Assembly: GCA_030625905.1 (NCBI GenBank)
Contig: DAOUQA010000003.1
Location: forward strand, 1-27,518
Length of the DNA stretch: 27,518 bases
Source of the DNA: Kiritimatiellales bacterium
GTDB lineage: Bacteria > Verrucomicrobiota > Kiritimatiellia > Kiritimatiellales > Pontiellaceae
Direction of reading: 5' to 3'
The notes under the pieces were generated by a model, which saw only the letters and a list, made by a program, of their open reading frames with translations, ran no database searches and was not told where the DNA came from. Both the position numbers and the translations under genes were made by a program. Positions 1-5,945 of this stretch are shown piece after piece. Each line of letters starts with the position of its first letter. Positions within the stretch are counted from its first letter, which is position 1.

Positions 1-142
1 CGCCGCGGCTATCCGCACGGGTGTCGAGAAGGTGCTGGACGACGGCTACCGCTCCGGCGACCTGTGGCGCGAAGGCAATACCCTCGTCTCCACCACCGAG
101 CTTGGCGACCTCGTCCGCGATGCGGCCGTTGCGGCGCTGTAG
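1..142 (+). CDS. leuB: 3-isopropylmalate dehydrogenase, C-terminal end (partial)
   Basis: Only the last 46 codons are present. The frame starts at base 2 and ends at the TAG at 140-142. The visible tail has the features of the LeuB C-terminus: a helix with AIRTGVEKVLDDG, then YRSGDLW, then a segment VSTTELGDLV leading into the final helix. In the isocitrate/isopropylmalate dehydrogenase family this region follows the NAD-binding part and packs against the small domain. LeuB oxidatively decarboxylates 3-isopropylmalate in leucine synthesis in the cytoplasm. A TAA follows almost directly after the stop, and a REP-type palindrome begins 9 bases downstream. Isocitrate or tartrate dehydrogenase relatives are possible, because the catalytic part lies outside the window. 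Confidence 0.72.
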   Translation, partial: AAAIRTGVEKVLDDGYRSGDLWREGNTLVSTTELGDLVRDAAVAAL

Positions 143-149
143 TAACTTT

Positions 150-208
150 CGGCTCATAGAGCCGACACTACACCGCTACCAATGTTGTAGAGTTGGCTCT
201 ATGAGCCA
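150..208. repeat. REP-like palindromic unit, left of the RAYT gene
   Basis: GGCTCATAGAGCC at 151-163 is matched by its exact reverse complement GGCTCTATGAGCC at 195-207. The inner flanks (GACACTACA and TGTAGAGTT) pair partly, so the unit can fold into one long imperfect hairpin. Each 13-bp arm is itself nearly palindromic (GGCTC-N3-GAGCC). It lies directly downstream of leuB and belongs to the same family as the units at 237-259 and 762-957. Confidence 0.85.
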
Positions 209-236
209 ATCCGTCAGCTCGGTCCGCGCAACCATC

Positions 237-259
237 GGCTCATAGAGCCGACGCTACAA
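237..259. repeat. REP-like half unit abutting the RAYT stop codon
   Basis: GGCTCATAGAGCC at 237-249 is followed by GACGCTACAA, the left half of the same hairpin unit. The right half is absent and the RAYT stop codon begins at 260. The offset from the previous unit is 86 bp, close to the 90-bp period on the other side of the transposase. Confidence 0.8.
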
Positions 260-733
260 CTACACCCGATCAATCCAGACGATCTCGCCTTGCCATGCCC
301 AATCGTCTGCATTTTCAACCAAGCCTGCCCGCAAGGGGTTTTCACGCACATAGTTCCACTTTTCGTGATAGCTCTCAGAATGGCGCAACAGATGGTCGAA
401 GAAGCCGGGTTGCCAAACATCGCCAACTTCTCCGCAGGCCTTCAGTACCTTGGTCAACGCTTGCTTGAGCAGACGGACAAAATCATTGAGTTTCGAATCA
501 TGCCCTATGCGAACAAACAGATGGATATGGTCGGGCATGATTACGAAACGGCCTATCGCCCGGCCTTGGCCCTCGTTCTTGTGCGCATAGGCAACAAAGG
601 CATCGAAAATTTCCTGCCGGGCAAGCAGAGGTTTGCGGTGCAAGGTATTGAACGTCACGAAATACAAGGGCGTGTCGTATTTTTGAAAAACCTGATCAAG
701 TCGGGGAGGTGTATCCTTGATTTTTCGCAGCAT
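260..733 (-). CDS. REP-associated tyrosine transposase (RAYT, Y1/HUH family)
   Basis: This 157-residue protein is a single-domain Y1 transposase of the IS200-like/RAYT type, which nicks and joins single-stranded DNA at REP hairpins. The HUH metal-binding signature is visible as MPDHIHLFV (His69 and His71). A C-terminal helix with NYVRENPLRAGLV contains the likely catalytic tyrosine (Tyr128; Tyr122 is the alternative). The length is normal for RAYTs. The ATG at 733 is chosen because GGGGAAGG lies just upstream; an in-frame GTG at 757 would add eight residues without a better site. The gene is flanked on both sides by copies of one palindromic family, the diagnostic context for a RAYT and its REP substrates. 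The gene looks intact. No terminal inverted repeats typical of a conventional IS were seen. Confidence 0.9.
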   Translation of the reverse strand: MLRKIKDTPPRLDQVFQKYDTPLYFVTFNTLHRKPLLARQEIFDAFVAYAHKNEGQGRAIGRFVIMPDHIHLFVRIGHDSKLNDFVRLLKQALTKVLKACGEVGDVWQPGFFDHLLRHSESYHEKWNYVRENPLRAGLVENADDWAWQGEIVWIDRV

Positions 734-761
734 ACCGCCTTCCCCTTTCAAATGCACTCTC

Positions 762-957
762 GGCTCACAGAGCCGACGCTACACCAACTGCCCACGTTGT
801 AGCGTTGGCTCTATGAGCCAATTCCCCGCAACGCTTCCCTGCACACCCATCGGCTCACAGAGCCGACACTACACCAACTGCCCAAGTTGCAGCGTTGGCT
901 CTATGAGCCAATTCCCCACATCGCTTCCCTGCGCACCCATCGGCTCATAGAGCCGAC
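762..957. repeat. Tandem array of about 90-bp REP-like units (2.2 copies)
   Basis: Units start at 762, 852 and 942, exactly 90 bp apart. The first two have both arms (762-774 with 807-819; 852-864 with 897-909) and differ at only about six or seven positions. The third has only the left arm. Each full unit folds into a stem of about 22 bp with one C/A mismatch and a loop of about 14 nt, followed by a conserved linker containing AATTCCCC and CGCTTCCCTG. The third copy runs into the 3' end of pncC and provides its final codons and stop. Confidence 0.85.
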
Positions 958-1427
958 ACTACATCCAGAACCAACTGGAGAGACTTTCTGATCACATTAT
1001 CTTTTGCTTTCCATCGCTCGTACTCTGAAGGGAATATGACCTCCGCGCTTTTCGTCGAACCCCCAAAAACCACGGCGATAAAAACCCGGTTCTTCCGATC
1101 TGGATCGGGAGAGGAAAGCCGCCCCGTGATGCCGACCCCAACATCGGCTCGGAAGGCCTTGCCGATCCCCGCCCTGGCCATTGCAACCGCAGTTCCTTCG
1201 GAATAAACCGCTTCCCCCACCGTCAGTTCTTCAGGCACACCAACCGCAATCTTCTCCTCGGCAGAATAAGCCACCCAACCGCCCTTGAACACCTCGCTTG
1301 CGCCTTCGATATTGGTGATGCAGTTGGACAACCCCCCACCCGTGCAAGATTCCACGGTGGTAATGAAAAGCCCTTCTTCCTTCAGCTCTTTAACAACCTG
1401 CCTCGCAAGATTCGATAGTTCGCTCAT
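945..1427 (-). CDS. pncC: PncC/CinA C-terminal-type nicotinamide-nucleotide amidase
   Basis: This 160-residue stand-alone CinA C-terminal domain matches the usual length of PncC, which deamidates nicotinamide mononucleotide in pyridine nucleotide recycling in the cytoplasm. Near residues 24-31 the family motif TVESCTGGG is present, followed by GASEVFKGGWVAYSAEEKIAVGV. The later glycine-rich motif, usually like GIAGPGGG, is instead GITGRLSSPDPDRKN, an unusual variant. The gene lies downstream of and codirectional with the cyclophilin lipoprotein, separated by 87 bp that hold a hairpin. Its last codons (DVVSAL and stop) are encoded by the left arm of a REP unit, so the C-terminus has probably been altered by repeat insertion. 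No clear Shine-Dalgarno precedes the ATG. Confidence 0.85.
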   Translation of the reverse strand: MSELSNLARQVVKELKEEGLFITTVESCTGGGLSNCITNIEGASEVFKGGWVAYSAEEKIAVGVPEELTVGEAVYSEGTAVAMARAGIGKAFRADVGVGITGRLSSPDPDRKNRVFIAVVFGGSTKSAEVIFPSEYERWKAKDNVIRKSLQLVLDVVSAL

Positions 1428-1454
1428 TTATCGCACACGCCCTTTTTATGGAAA

Positions 1455-1514
1455 ATGCCGGAATCTTCCAGCCCTTGGAAGTCCGGCATTGGCATTTTCC
1501 CAAGGTCTGGAAAA
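1455..1514. terminator. Hairpin between the cyclophilin and pncC genes, with a recurring motif
   Basis: ATGCCGGA (1455-1462) and CTTCCA (1465-1470) pair with TGGAAG (1476-1481) and TCCGGCAT (1482-1489), giving a 14-bp stem with a 2-nt bulge. It lies just after the cyclophilin stop on the minus strand and could end or attenuate that transcript, but no long U tract follows. The inner TTCCA-N5-TGGAA and the nearby AGGTCTGGAAAA (1503-1514) recur at 18564-18613 and 24856-24896. Confidence 0.5.
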
Positions 1515-2255
1515 CTAGTTTTCGAGTACGGCGACTTCGGTGATCGTGACCGTCTCCTTGGGCACATCCTGAGCACCCGTCGGAACCGTTTCAATCGCCT
1601 TGACCACATCCATGCCCTCGACCACCTGACCGAATACGCAGTAGCCCCAACCATCCTGTCCGGGATGGTTCAAAAAGGCATTGTCGCTGACGTTGATGAA
1701 AAACTGGGCGCCGCCGCTGTGCGGATCGGACGTGCGCGCCATGGCAATGCTTCCGACTACATTCTTCAAGCCGTTCGCCGCTTCGTTTTCAACGGTGTTC
1801 GGTGCGGGTTTCTGGTTCATCTTTTCATCGAATCCACCGCCCTGAACCATGAAGCCATCGATAACGCGATGGAAGATGGTTCCGTTATAGTGGTCGGATT
1901 CAACATAGGCCATGAAGTTGGCAACGGTCTTCGGTGCCTTTTCCTTGTCGAGTTCGAGTTTGATGTCCCCTTTGGACGTTTTCATCAAGATCATTACAGT
2001 GTTCCTTTCTTGTATTTTAGGTTCTTCAACGGGTGCGGGAGCCGGGGCTTCCTCGATAACAGGTGCAGCCTCCTCCACCTTTTCCTCAATGGCAGCCGAG
2101 GCTTCCTTCGCCTTTTCCTCGACGGCTTCCGGTTGCCCGGACTGTTCTTGTGTTTCCACTTTCCCGGCAACTTCCGGTTCCTGTACCTGTTGCGCGGTTT
2201 GGCATCCAAACAAGAGTCCGGCCAACATGGCGAACAGGGCAAAGCGCTTGATCAT
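1515..2255 (-). CDS. Lipoprotein peptidyl-prolyl cis-trans isomerase (cyclophilin type)
   Basis: The 246-residue protein starts with a lipoprotein signal peptide ending in LLFGC (Cys18), so it should be lipid-anchored and periplasmic. A low-complexity spacer rich in Glu, Ala and Pro follows (about residues 20-85), then a complete cyclophilin domain (about 86-246). Cyclophilin motifs are clear: FHRVIDGFMVQGG, GGAQFFINVSDNAFLN and GYCVFGQVVEGMDVV. The family catalyses proline isomerisation to aid folding of exported proteins. AGGAGG stands 5 bases before the ATG and fixes the start. A second ATG at 1994, at the exact start of the cyclophilin domain, is preceded by AAAGGAA and could give a 159-residue cytoplasmic form. 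The lipoprotein form is the secure call; the internal start is speculative. Confidence 0.9.
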   Translation of the reverse strand: MIKRFALFAMLAGLLFGCQTAQQVQEPEVAGKVETQEQSGQPEAVEEKAKEASAAIEEKVEEAAPVIEEAPAPAPVEEPKIQERNTVMILMKTSKGDIKLELDKEKAPKTVANFMAYVESDHYNGTIFHRVIDGFMVQGGGFDEKMNQKPAPNTVENEAANGLKNVVGSIAMARTSDPHSGGAQFFINVSDNAFLNHPGQDGWGYCVFGQVVEGMDVVKAIETVPTGAQDVPKETVTITEVAVLEN

Positions 2256-2578
2256 ATCATCCTCCTAGTGTTTTAACTAAAAATGGAAACTATTGATCTG
2301 GGTGAAGGTTGTCGATCTTGTTCGCGGTTCCTTTTATTTAACCAATGACGGGATCCTTCCGCTCCTGAAAAACAATACTCCTGTCCTGATTATCCCATAC
2401 CCAATTAAAGCGGCGTGGCCTTTCAGTTCCCGCCGCACTCCCCCGAACATCACCTTTGCGAACGCGGAACCTACATCAGCCCTGTCCGTAGTAGGACCCG
2501 GAGCCGTGCTTCCGCAGGAAATGCTTGGTTTTTGCGCGGTTATCGATAAAGCTTGCGATCCATTTTCAAGGAATCGGC
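2256..2578. other. Intergenic region between divergent genes
   Basis: This 323-bp gap separates the minus-strand cyclophilin gene from the plus-strand acyltransferase gene, so it should carry both promoters. I see no convincing -35/-10 pair, terminator, repeat or RNA gene. An open frame crosses it on the plus strand, but its composition and lack of a ribosome binding site argue against coding. Confidence 0.6.
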
Positions 2579-3523
2579 ATGCCCTCATGGAAAAAAGCCA
2601 AAAGATCGCTGCGCCGCCCGTTCGAAACGGGGGGGTTCGTGCTGCTCAAATGGATCATCCCGTCCTTGCCGCGCAGTGTGGTGGTCGGGTTGTCGAAACT
2701 GGCCGGCCGCATAGTGTGGCTATTGCCCCTGCGGGAAAAACAGATCGGGCTTAAAAACATCGAAGCGGTCTTCGGCGACACCAAGACCGCCGCCGAAAAG
2801 CGATTCATCCTGACCACCTCGTTCGCGGCGTTCACCCAAACCATGCTGGATGTCTTCTGGTTTTCGAGGAACCCGGAAAAGCGCATTCCAAAATACGTTG
2901 AATTCAGCCCGGGGTTTGAACCGTTTTTTCGGGACCAGGCGCATATTGGCATAACCGCGCATTTTGGAAGCTGGGAAATGATCCCCCAGGCCATGGCATT
3001 GCGCGGTGCGGATCTGGCCAGCATTGCGGCCTCCATAAAAAACAAGCAGATCGACAAGCTCATCTGCCAGATGCGCGAACAAACGGGGCAGACCATTATC
3101 CCTCGGAAAGGGGCGTTGCGCACACTGGTTGGCCGCCTGCGCAAGAAGGGAAAAGTGGGCTTCGCACTCGACCAAAACACCCCCGAACGCAACGGCGGAA
3201 TTGCCATCGACTTTCTGGGGCTTCCCACGCCAGTCTCTTCGGCGCCGGCCGCATTAGCCTACCGCACGGGAACGGAACTCTTTTTCGTGTTCTGCATCCC
3301 CTTGCCAAGAGGGAAATATCGACTCTATTCCAAGGGAACCCTCCAGCCCCCAGCCTACAACAAAGAGCTGAATGCCGACGCCGTGGCGAAAGAACTAACC
3401 CAGCAGATCATCGATCGCGTTTCCGGCGAAATCCGCAACCATCCCGAATTCTGGCTATGGTCGTACAGGCACTGGCGGCGTGACCCCAGCAAAACCTATC
3501 CGCCCAACTATCCGGAGTATTGA
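2579..3523 (+). CDS. LpxL/HtrB-like lysophospholipid acyltransferase
   Basis: The 314-residue product matches the lipid A late acyltransferase family (LpxL/LpxM/HtrB), inner-membrane enzymes that transfer a fatty acyl chain onto lipid A precursors or related lipids. The catalytic H-x4-E motif is visible as AHFGSWEM (His128, Glu133). Other family features are an amphipathic membrane-binding N-terminal segment, the block GFALDQNTPERNGGIAIDFLG about 75 residues later, and the C-terminal HPEFWLWSYRHWRR. The ATG at 2579 is chosen because AAGGAA lies 6 bases upstream; an earlier in-frame start at 2525 has no such site. mgtE follows after 69 bp on the same strand. The acyl donor and acceptor cannot be deduced. 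It supports a Gram-negative-type outer membrane. Confidence 0.88.
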   Translation: MPSWKKAKRSLRRPFETGGFVLLKWIIPSLPRSVVVGLSKLAGRIVWLLPLREKQIGLKNIEAVFGDTKTAAEKRFILTTSFAAFTQTMLDVFWFSRNPEKRIPKYVEFSPGFEPFFRDQAHIGITAHFGSWEMIPQAMALRGADLASIAASIKNKQIDKLICQMREQTGQTIIPRKGALRTLVGRLRKKGKVGFALDQNTPERNGGIAIDFLGLPTPVSSAPAALAYRTGTELFFVFCIPLPRGKYRLYSKGTLQPPAYNKELNADAVAKELTQQIIDRVSGEIRNHPEFWLWSYRHWRRDPSKTYPPNYPEY

Positions 3524-3592
3524 TTCGTGATTATTCTGTAAACCCCGGTCTGCAACGACTATGGTCTCGCGTAATTTCAACGGGGTGAAACC

Positions 3593-4978
3593 ATGTCGGA
3601 CACCAATCGAATCAAGGAACGGGTAAACTCCTACATCAAAGAGGAACTCTGGGAGCAACTCTCAGGGGTTTTCGAGAATCTGCACCCGGCCGACATTGCG
3701 GAAATCATCAATCACGCCCCGGCCAGCGCCCATAACAAGCTCTTCGACCTGCTCGACGACGAAATCAAGCCCGACGTCCTTGCGGAACTCGACGACCAGG
3801 CCGAGGCCGATATTCTCGAAGAGCTGAGCGACGAAGAAATCTCCGACATCGTCGAGGAAATGGCGCCGGACGATGCCGCCGACGTTCTCGGCGAACTGGA
3901 AGAGGATCGTAGCGAGGAAATCCTCGGACTGATGGAGGACGAGGAATCGGAAGAGGTTCGCGAACTTCTGCAATACGGCGAGGAGACCGCCGGCGGCATC
4001 ATGACCTCTGACTTTGTCGCGGTGCAGGCCTCCATGACCGCCACCGAAGCCATCGACTACATTGCGGAACTCGATCTGGACGAACCCCTCTACAACCTCT
4101 ACGTCGTCGACCAAGACGGCCGCCTGACCGGATGGATCCAGCTTTGGGAACTCCTCAAAAAAACCAACCACAACATGACGCTGGAGGAACTGGCCGACAA
4201 GGAAACCATCTCCGTCCATACCGAAACCGACCAGGAGGAAGTGGCGCGCCTTGCCTCGAAATACGACCTTAGTTCGTTGCCGGTCCTGGACTGGCAAAAC
4301 AAGCTTGTTGGCCGCGTAACGGCGGACGATATCATGGACGTCATCGAAGAAGAGGCTTCGGAAGACATCTTCAAACTCGCCGGATCGAGCGACTCCGAGC
4401 TAGAGGATACCTCGCCGTTGCAGGCGTGCAAGGCACGCCTGCCCTGGCTGCTCATCACGCTGGGAACCGGCTTTATCAGCAGCCTGATCCTTAAGAGCTT
4501 CATGAAGCACCTTTCCCTGGCGGAAATCGTGGCCCTTAGCTTCTTCGTTCCGATCATTATGGCCATGGGCGGCAACACCGGCATCCAATCCTCCACGTTG
4601 ATCATTCGCGGGATCGCGCTCGGGGCGAGCCACAGCCGCCGGATCATGAAAATCATCTCCCACGAAATCATCGCCGGCGCAACCATGGGTCTTATTTGCG
4701 GCACCACCATCGGACTGTGGGCCAGCTTCGTGATCACGCAGGATGGCGGTGCCGCGGTTGCCCCGTCCTACCTCGCGCTCACCGTCGGGATTGCACTGTT
4801 TAGCGCCATGACCTTCGCCGCCGTATTCGGGGCGCTGGTTCCCGTGCTGCTCGACCGCCTGAAGATCGACCCCGCCGTTGCATCCGGCCCGTTCGTCACG
4901 GCATCGAACGATATCTTTGCGCTGCTGATCTACTATGGAACCACCCTAGTGATGATTGGTGCCGCACATCTGGCCTAA
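3593..4978 (+). CDS. mgtE: Magnesium transporter MgtE
   Basis: The 461-residue protein has the full MgtE plan. It begins with an acidic, superhelical N domain (about 1-130, rich in short Asp/Glu-containing helices such as LEELSDEEISDIVEEM). A CBS pair follows (about 135-255, beginning near GGIMTSDFVAV, second half near TADDIMDVIEEEA). A five-helix membrane domain makes up the rest (about 280-461). The membrane part includes PIIMAMGGNTGIQSSTLIIRG, the conserved segment near the ion pore. The protein is a Mg2+-gated channel; in known members Mg2+ binding between the N and CBS domains closes it. The ribosome binding site is weak (GGGGTGAAACC before the ATG). recO starts 5 bases after the stop, so the two genes are probably co-transcribed. 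Confidence 0.96.
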   Translation: MSDTNRIKERVNSYIKEELWEQLSGVFENLHPADIAEIINHAPASAHNKLFDLLDDEIKPDVLAELDDQAEADILEELSDEEISDIVEEMAPDDAADVLGELEEDRSEEILGLMEDEESEEVRELLQYGEETAGGIMTSDFVAVQASMTATEAIDYIAELDLDEPLYNLYVVDQDGRLTGWIQLWELLKKTNHNMTLEELADKETISVHTETDQEEVARLASKYDLSSLPVLDWQNKLVGRVTADDIMDVIEEEASEDIFKLAGSSDSELEDTSPLQACKARLPWLLITLGTGFISSLILKSFMKHLSLAEIVALSFFVPIIMAMGGNTGIQSSTLIIRGIALGASHSRRIMKIISHEIIAGATMGLICGTTIGLWASFVITQDGGAAVAPSYLALTVGIALFSAMTFAAVFGALVPVLLDRLKIDPAVASGPFVTASNDIFALLIYYGTTLVMIGAAHLA

Positions 4979-4983
4979 CCCAA

Positions 4984-5724
4984 ATGATTGTCCGCGCCAC
5001 TGCCATTCCCCTTGACTACCACCCCTACTCCAGCACCTCGCGCATTGTGCATTGGCTCACGCGCCACCACGGGAAAATCTCCACACTACTGAGAGGTGCG
5101 CTGCGCCCCAAGAGCCCGTTCCTTGGGGAATACGAACTCTTCGGCACCAGCGAACTGCTCTACTTCCAAAAACGCACCGGCACGCTCCACTCTGGGAAGG
5201 AGTGCGCCCTGCTTCACCCGCGCACTACCTTCCGCACCGACTGGCGTGCCATGCAGGCCGCCTCAACCCTCTCCGCGCTCTTCAACAAAACCACCCCGGA
5301 CGAAGCCCCGCAGCCCGGCCTGTTCGAACTCTTTGAGGAACTGCTCGACCTTGCGGAGGAGTATGGCCGGCATCCCCAGTTCCTGCCCTGGGCCGAACTG
5401 CACTTTTGCTCCCATCATGGTCATGCCCCGAACCTTGGACCATGCGTGCTTTGCTCATCGGAAAAGGATCTGCGTTTCTGCGCATCCTCCGGCGGAACCG
5501 TGTGCACCGAATGCTCCAAGAACCATAAGCTACCAACCTTGGAATGTCCGCCCGATGTACTCGCCATTCTCCGAACATGGCAACGGGCCGACCACCCCCG
5601 GGTCGCAGTGAAAACCCGGCTCTCCGCAAAACAGGAAAACAGGCTCGACACCATCCTCGGAACTTTTATGCGCCACCACTTCAACCTTCCAATCGAATCC
5701 CGCAATGCGGTGTGCAATACGTGA
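4984..5724 (+). CDS. recO: DNA repair and recombination protein RecO
   Basis: The 246-residue product fits RecO in length and order. An N-terminal OB fold (about 1-80) begins with a strand and the family-typical YSSTSRIVHWLTRHHGKIS. A helical domain follows, with a zinc-site region in which CVLC (about 153-156) and CTEC (about 174-177) supply four cysteines. RecO works with RecR and RecF to load RecA onto SSB-coated DNA at gaps and anneals complementary strands. The start follows the mgtE stop by only 5 bases, with no clear Shine-Dalgarno between them, which suggests translational coupling. After the stop there is a 221-bp gap with hairpins and a T tract. The link between mgtE and recO looks positional rather than functional. 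Confidence 0.9.
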   Translation: MIVRATAIPLDYHPYSSTSRIVHWLTRHHGKISTLLRGALRPKSPFLGEYELFGTSELLYFQKRTGTLHSGKECALLHPRTTFRTDWRAMQAASTLSALFNKTTPDEAPQPGLFELFEELLDLAEEYGRHPQFLPWAELHFCSHHGHAPNLGPCVLCSSEKDLRFCASSGGTVCTECSKNHKLPTLECPPDVLAILRTWQRADHPRVAVKTRLSAKQENRLDTILGTFMRHHFNLPIESRNAVCNT

Positions 5725-5749
5725 TCCGAGATGCAGGATACGGGAGGTT

Positions 5750-5854
5750 GAAGCATCTGGGGCTTCGGGACGCAACAACAGGTAGATTGGATCGGCACGC
5801 GGACTCCATACCCCGACGGCTGAGCCCCTCAGCCACATCCAAAGCGGTTTTTTT
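5750..5854 (+). terminator. Hairpins and T tract after recO; terminator or small structured RNA
   Basis: Two perfect short hairpins lie here: GAAGC/GCTTC (5750-5754 with 5762-5766) and GGCTGAG/CTCAGCC (5818-5824 with 5828-5834). A run of seven T follows at 5848-5854. The T run is 13 bases beyond the second stem, so it is not a textbook terminator. The stretch could be the recO 3' end or an independent small RNA. I saw no motif of SRP RNA, tmRNA, 6S RNA or RNase P RNA. Confidence 0.35.
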
Positions 5855-5882
5855 ATGCAATAATCTTCTGCATCATCCCGTC

Positions 5883-5910
5883 TTGCTTTCTACGTGAAGG
5901 CAACTAGACT
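5883..5910 (+). promoter_or_regulatory. Possible sigma70-type promoter for the secretin gene
   Basis: TTGCTT (5883-5888) and TAGACT (5905-5910) are separated by 16 bp and lie 36 bp upstream of the secretin ATG. The match is imperfect and rests only on consensus resemblance. Confidence 0.33.
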
Positions 5911-5945
5911 GCTCCATATCGACAATTACAGGGTTATTTATTCCT

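Noticed and set aside
717..950. Open frame encoding repeated CSVGSMS-like peptides
   Set aside because: It is only the translation of the tandem REP units and has no start signals.
143..957. Regularly spaced repeats resembling a CRISPR array
   Set aside because: The repeated unit is the palindrome plus linker and the whole 90 bp is conserved, so there are no unique spacers. No cas genes are present and the RAYT explains the context.
2293..2754. Open frame of 153 codons overlapping the acyltransferase start
   Set aside because: No ribosome binding site, no recognisable motif, and it overlaps a well-supported gene in another frame.
3662..4297. Long open frame antisense to mgtE
   Set aside because: It mirrors the acidic codon pattern of mgtE and shows low-complexity composition with no family features.
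5725..5860. SRP RNA, tmRNA, 6S RNA or tRNA in the gap after recO
   Set aside because: None of the conserved motifs (SRP GGAAG tetraloop region, tmRNA ends, cloverleaf with TTCRA arm) could be found on either strand.
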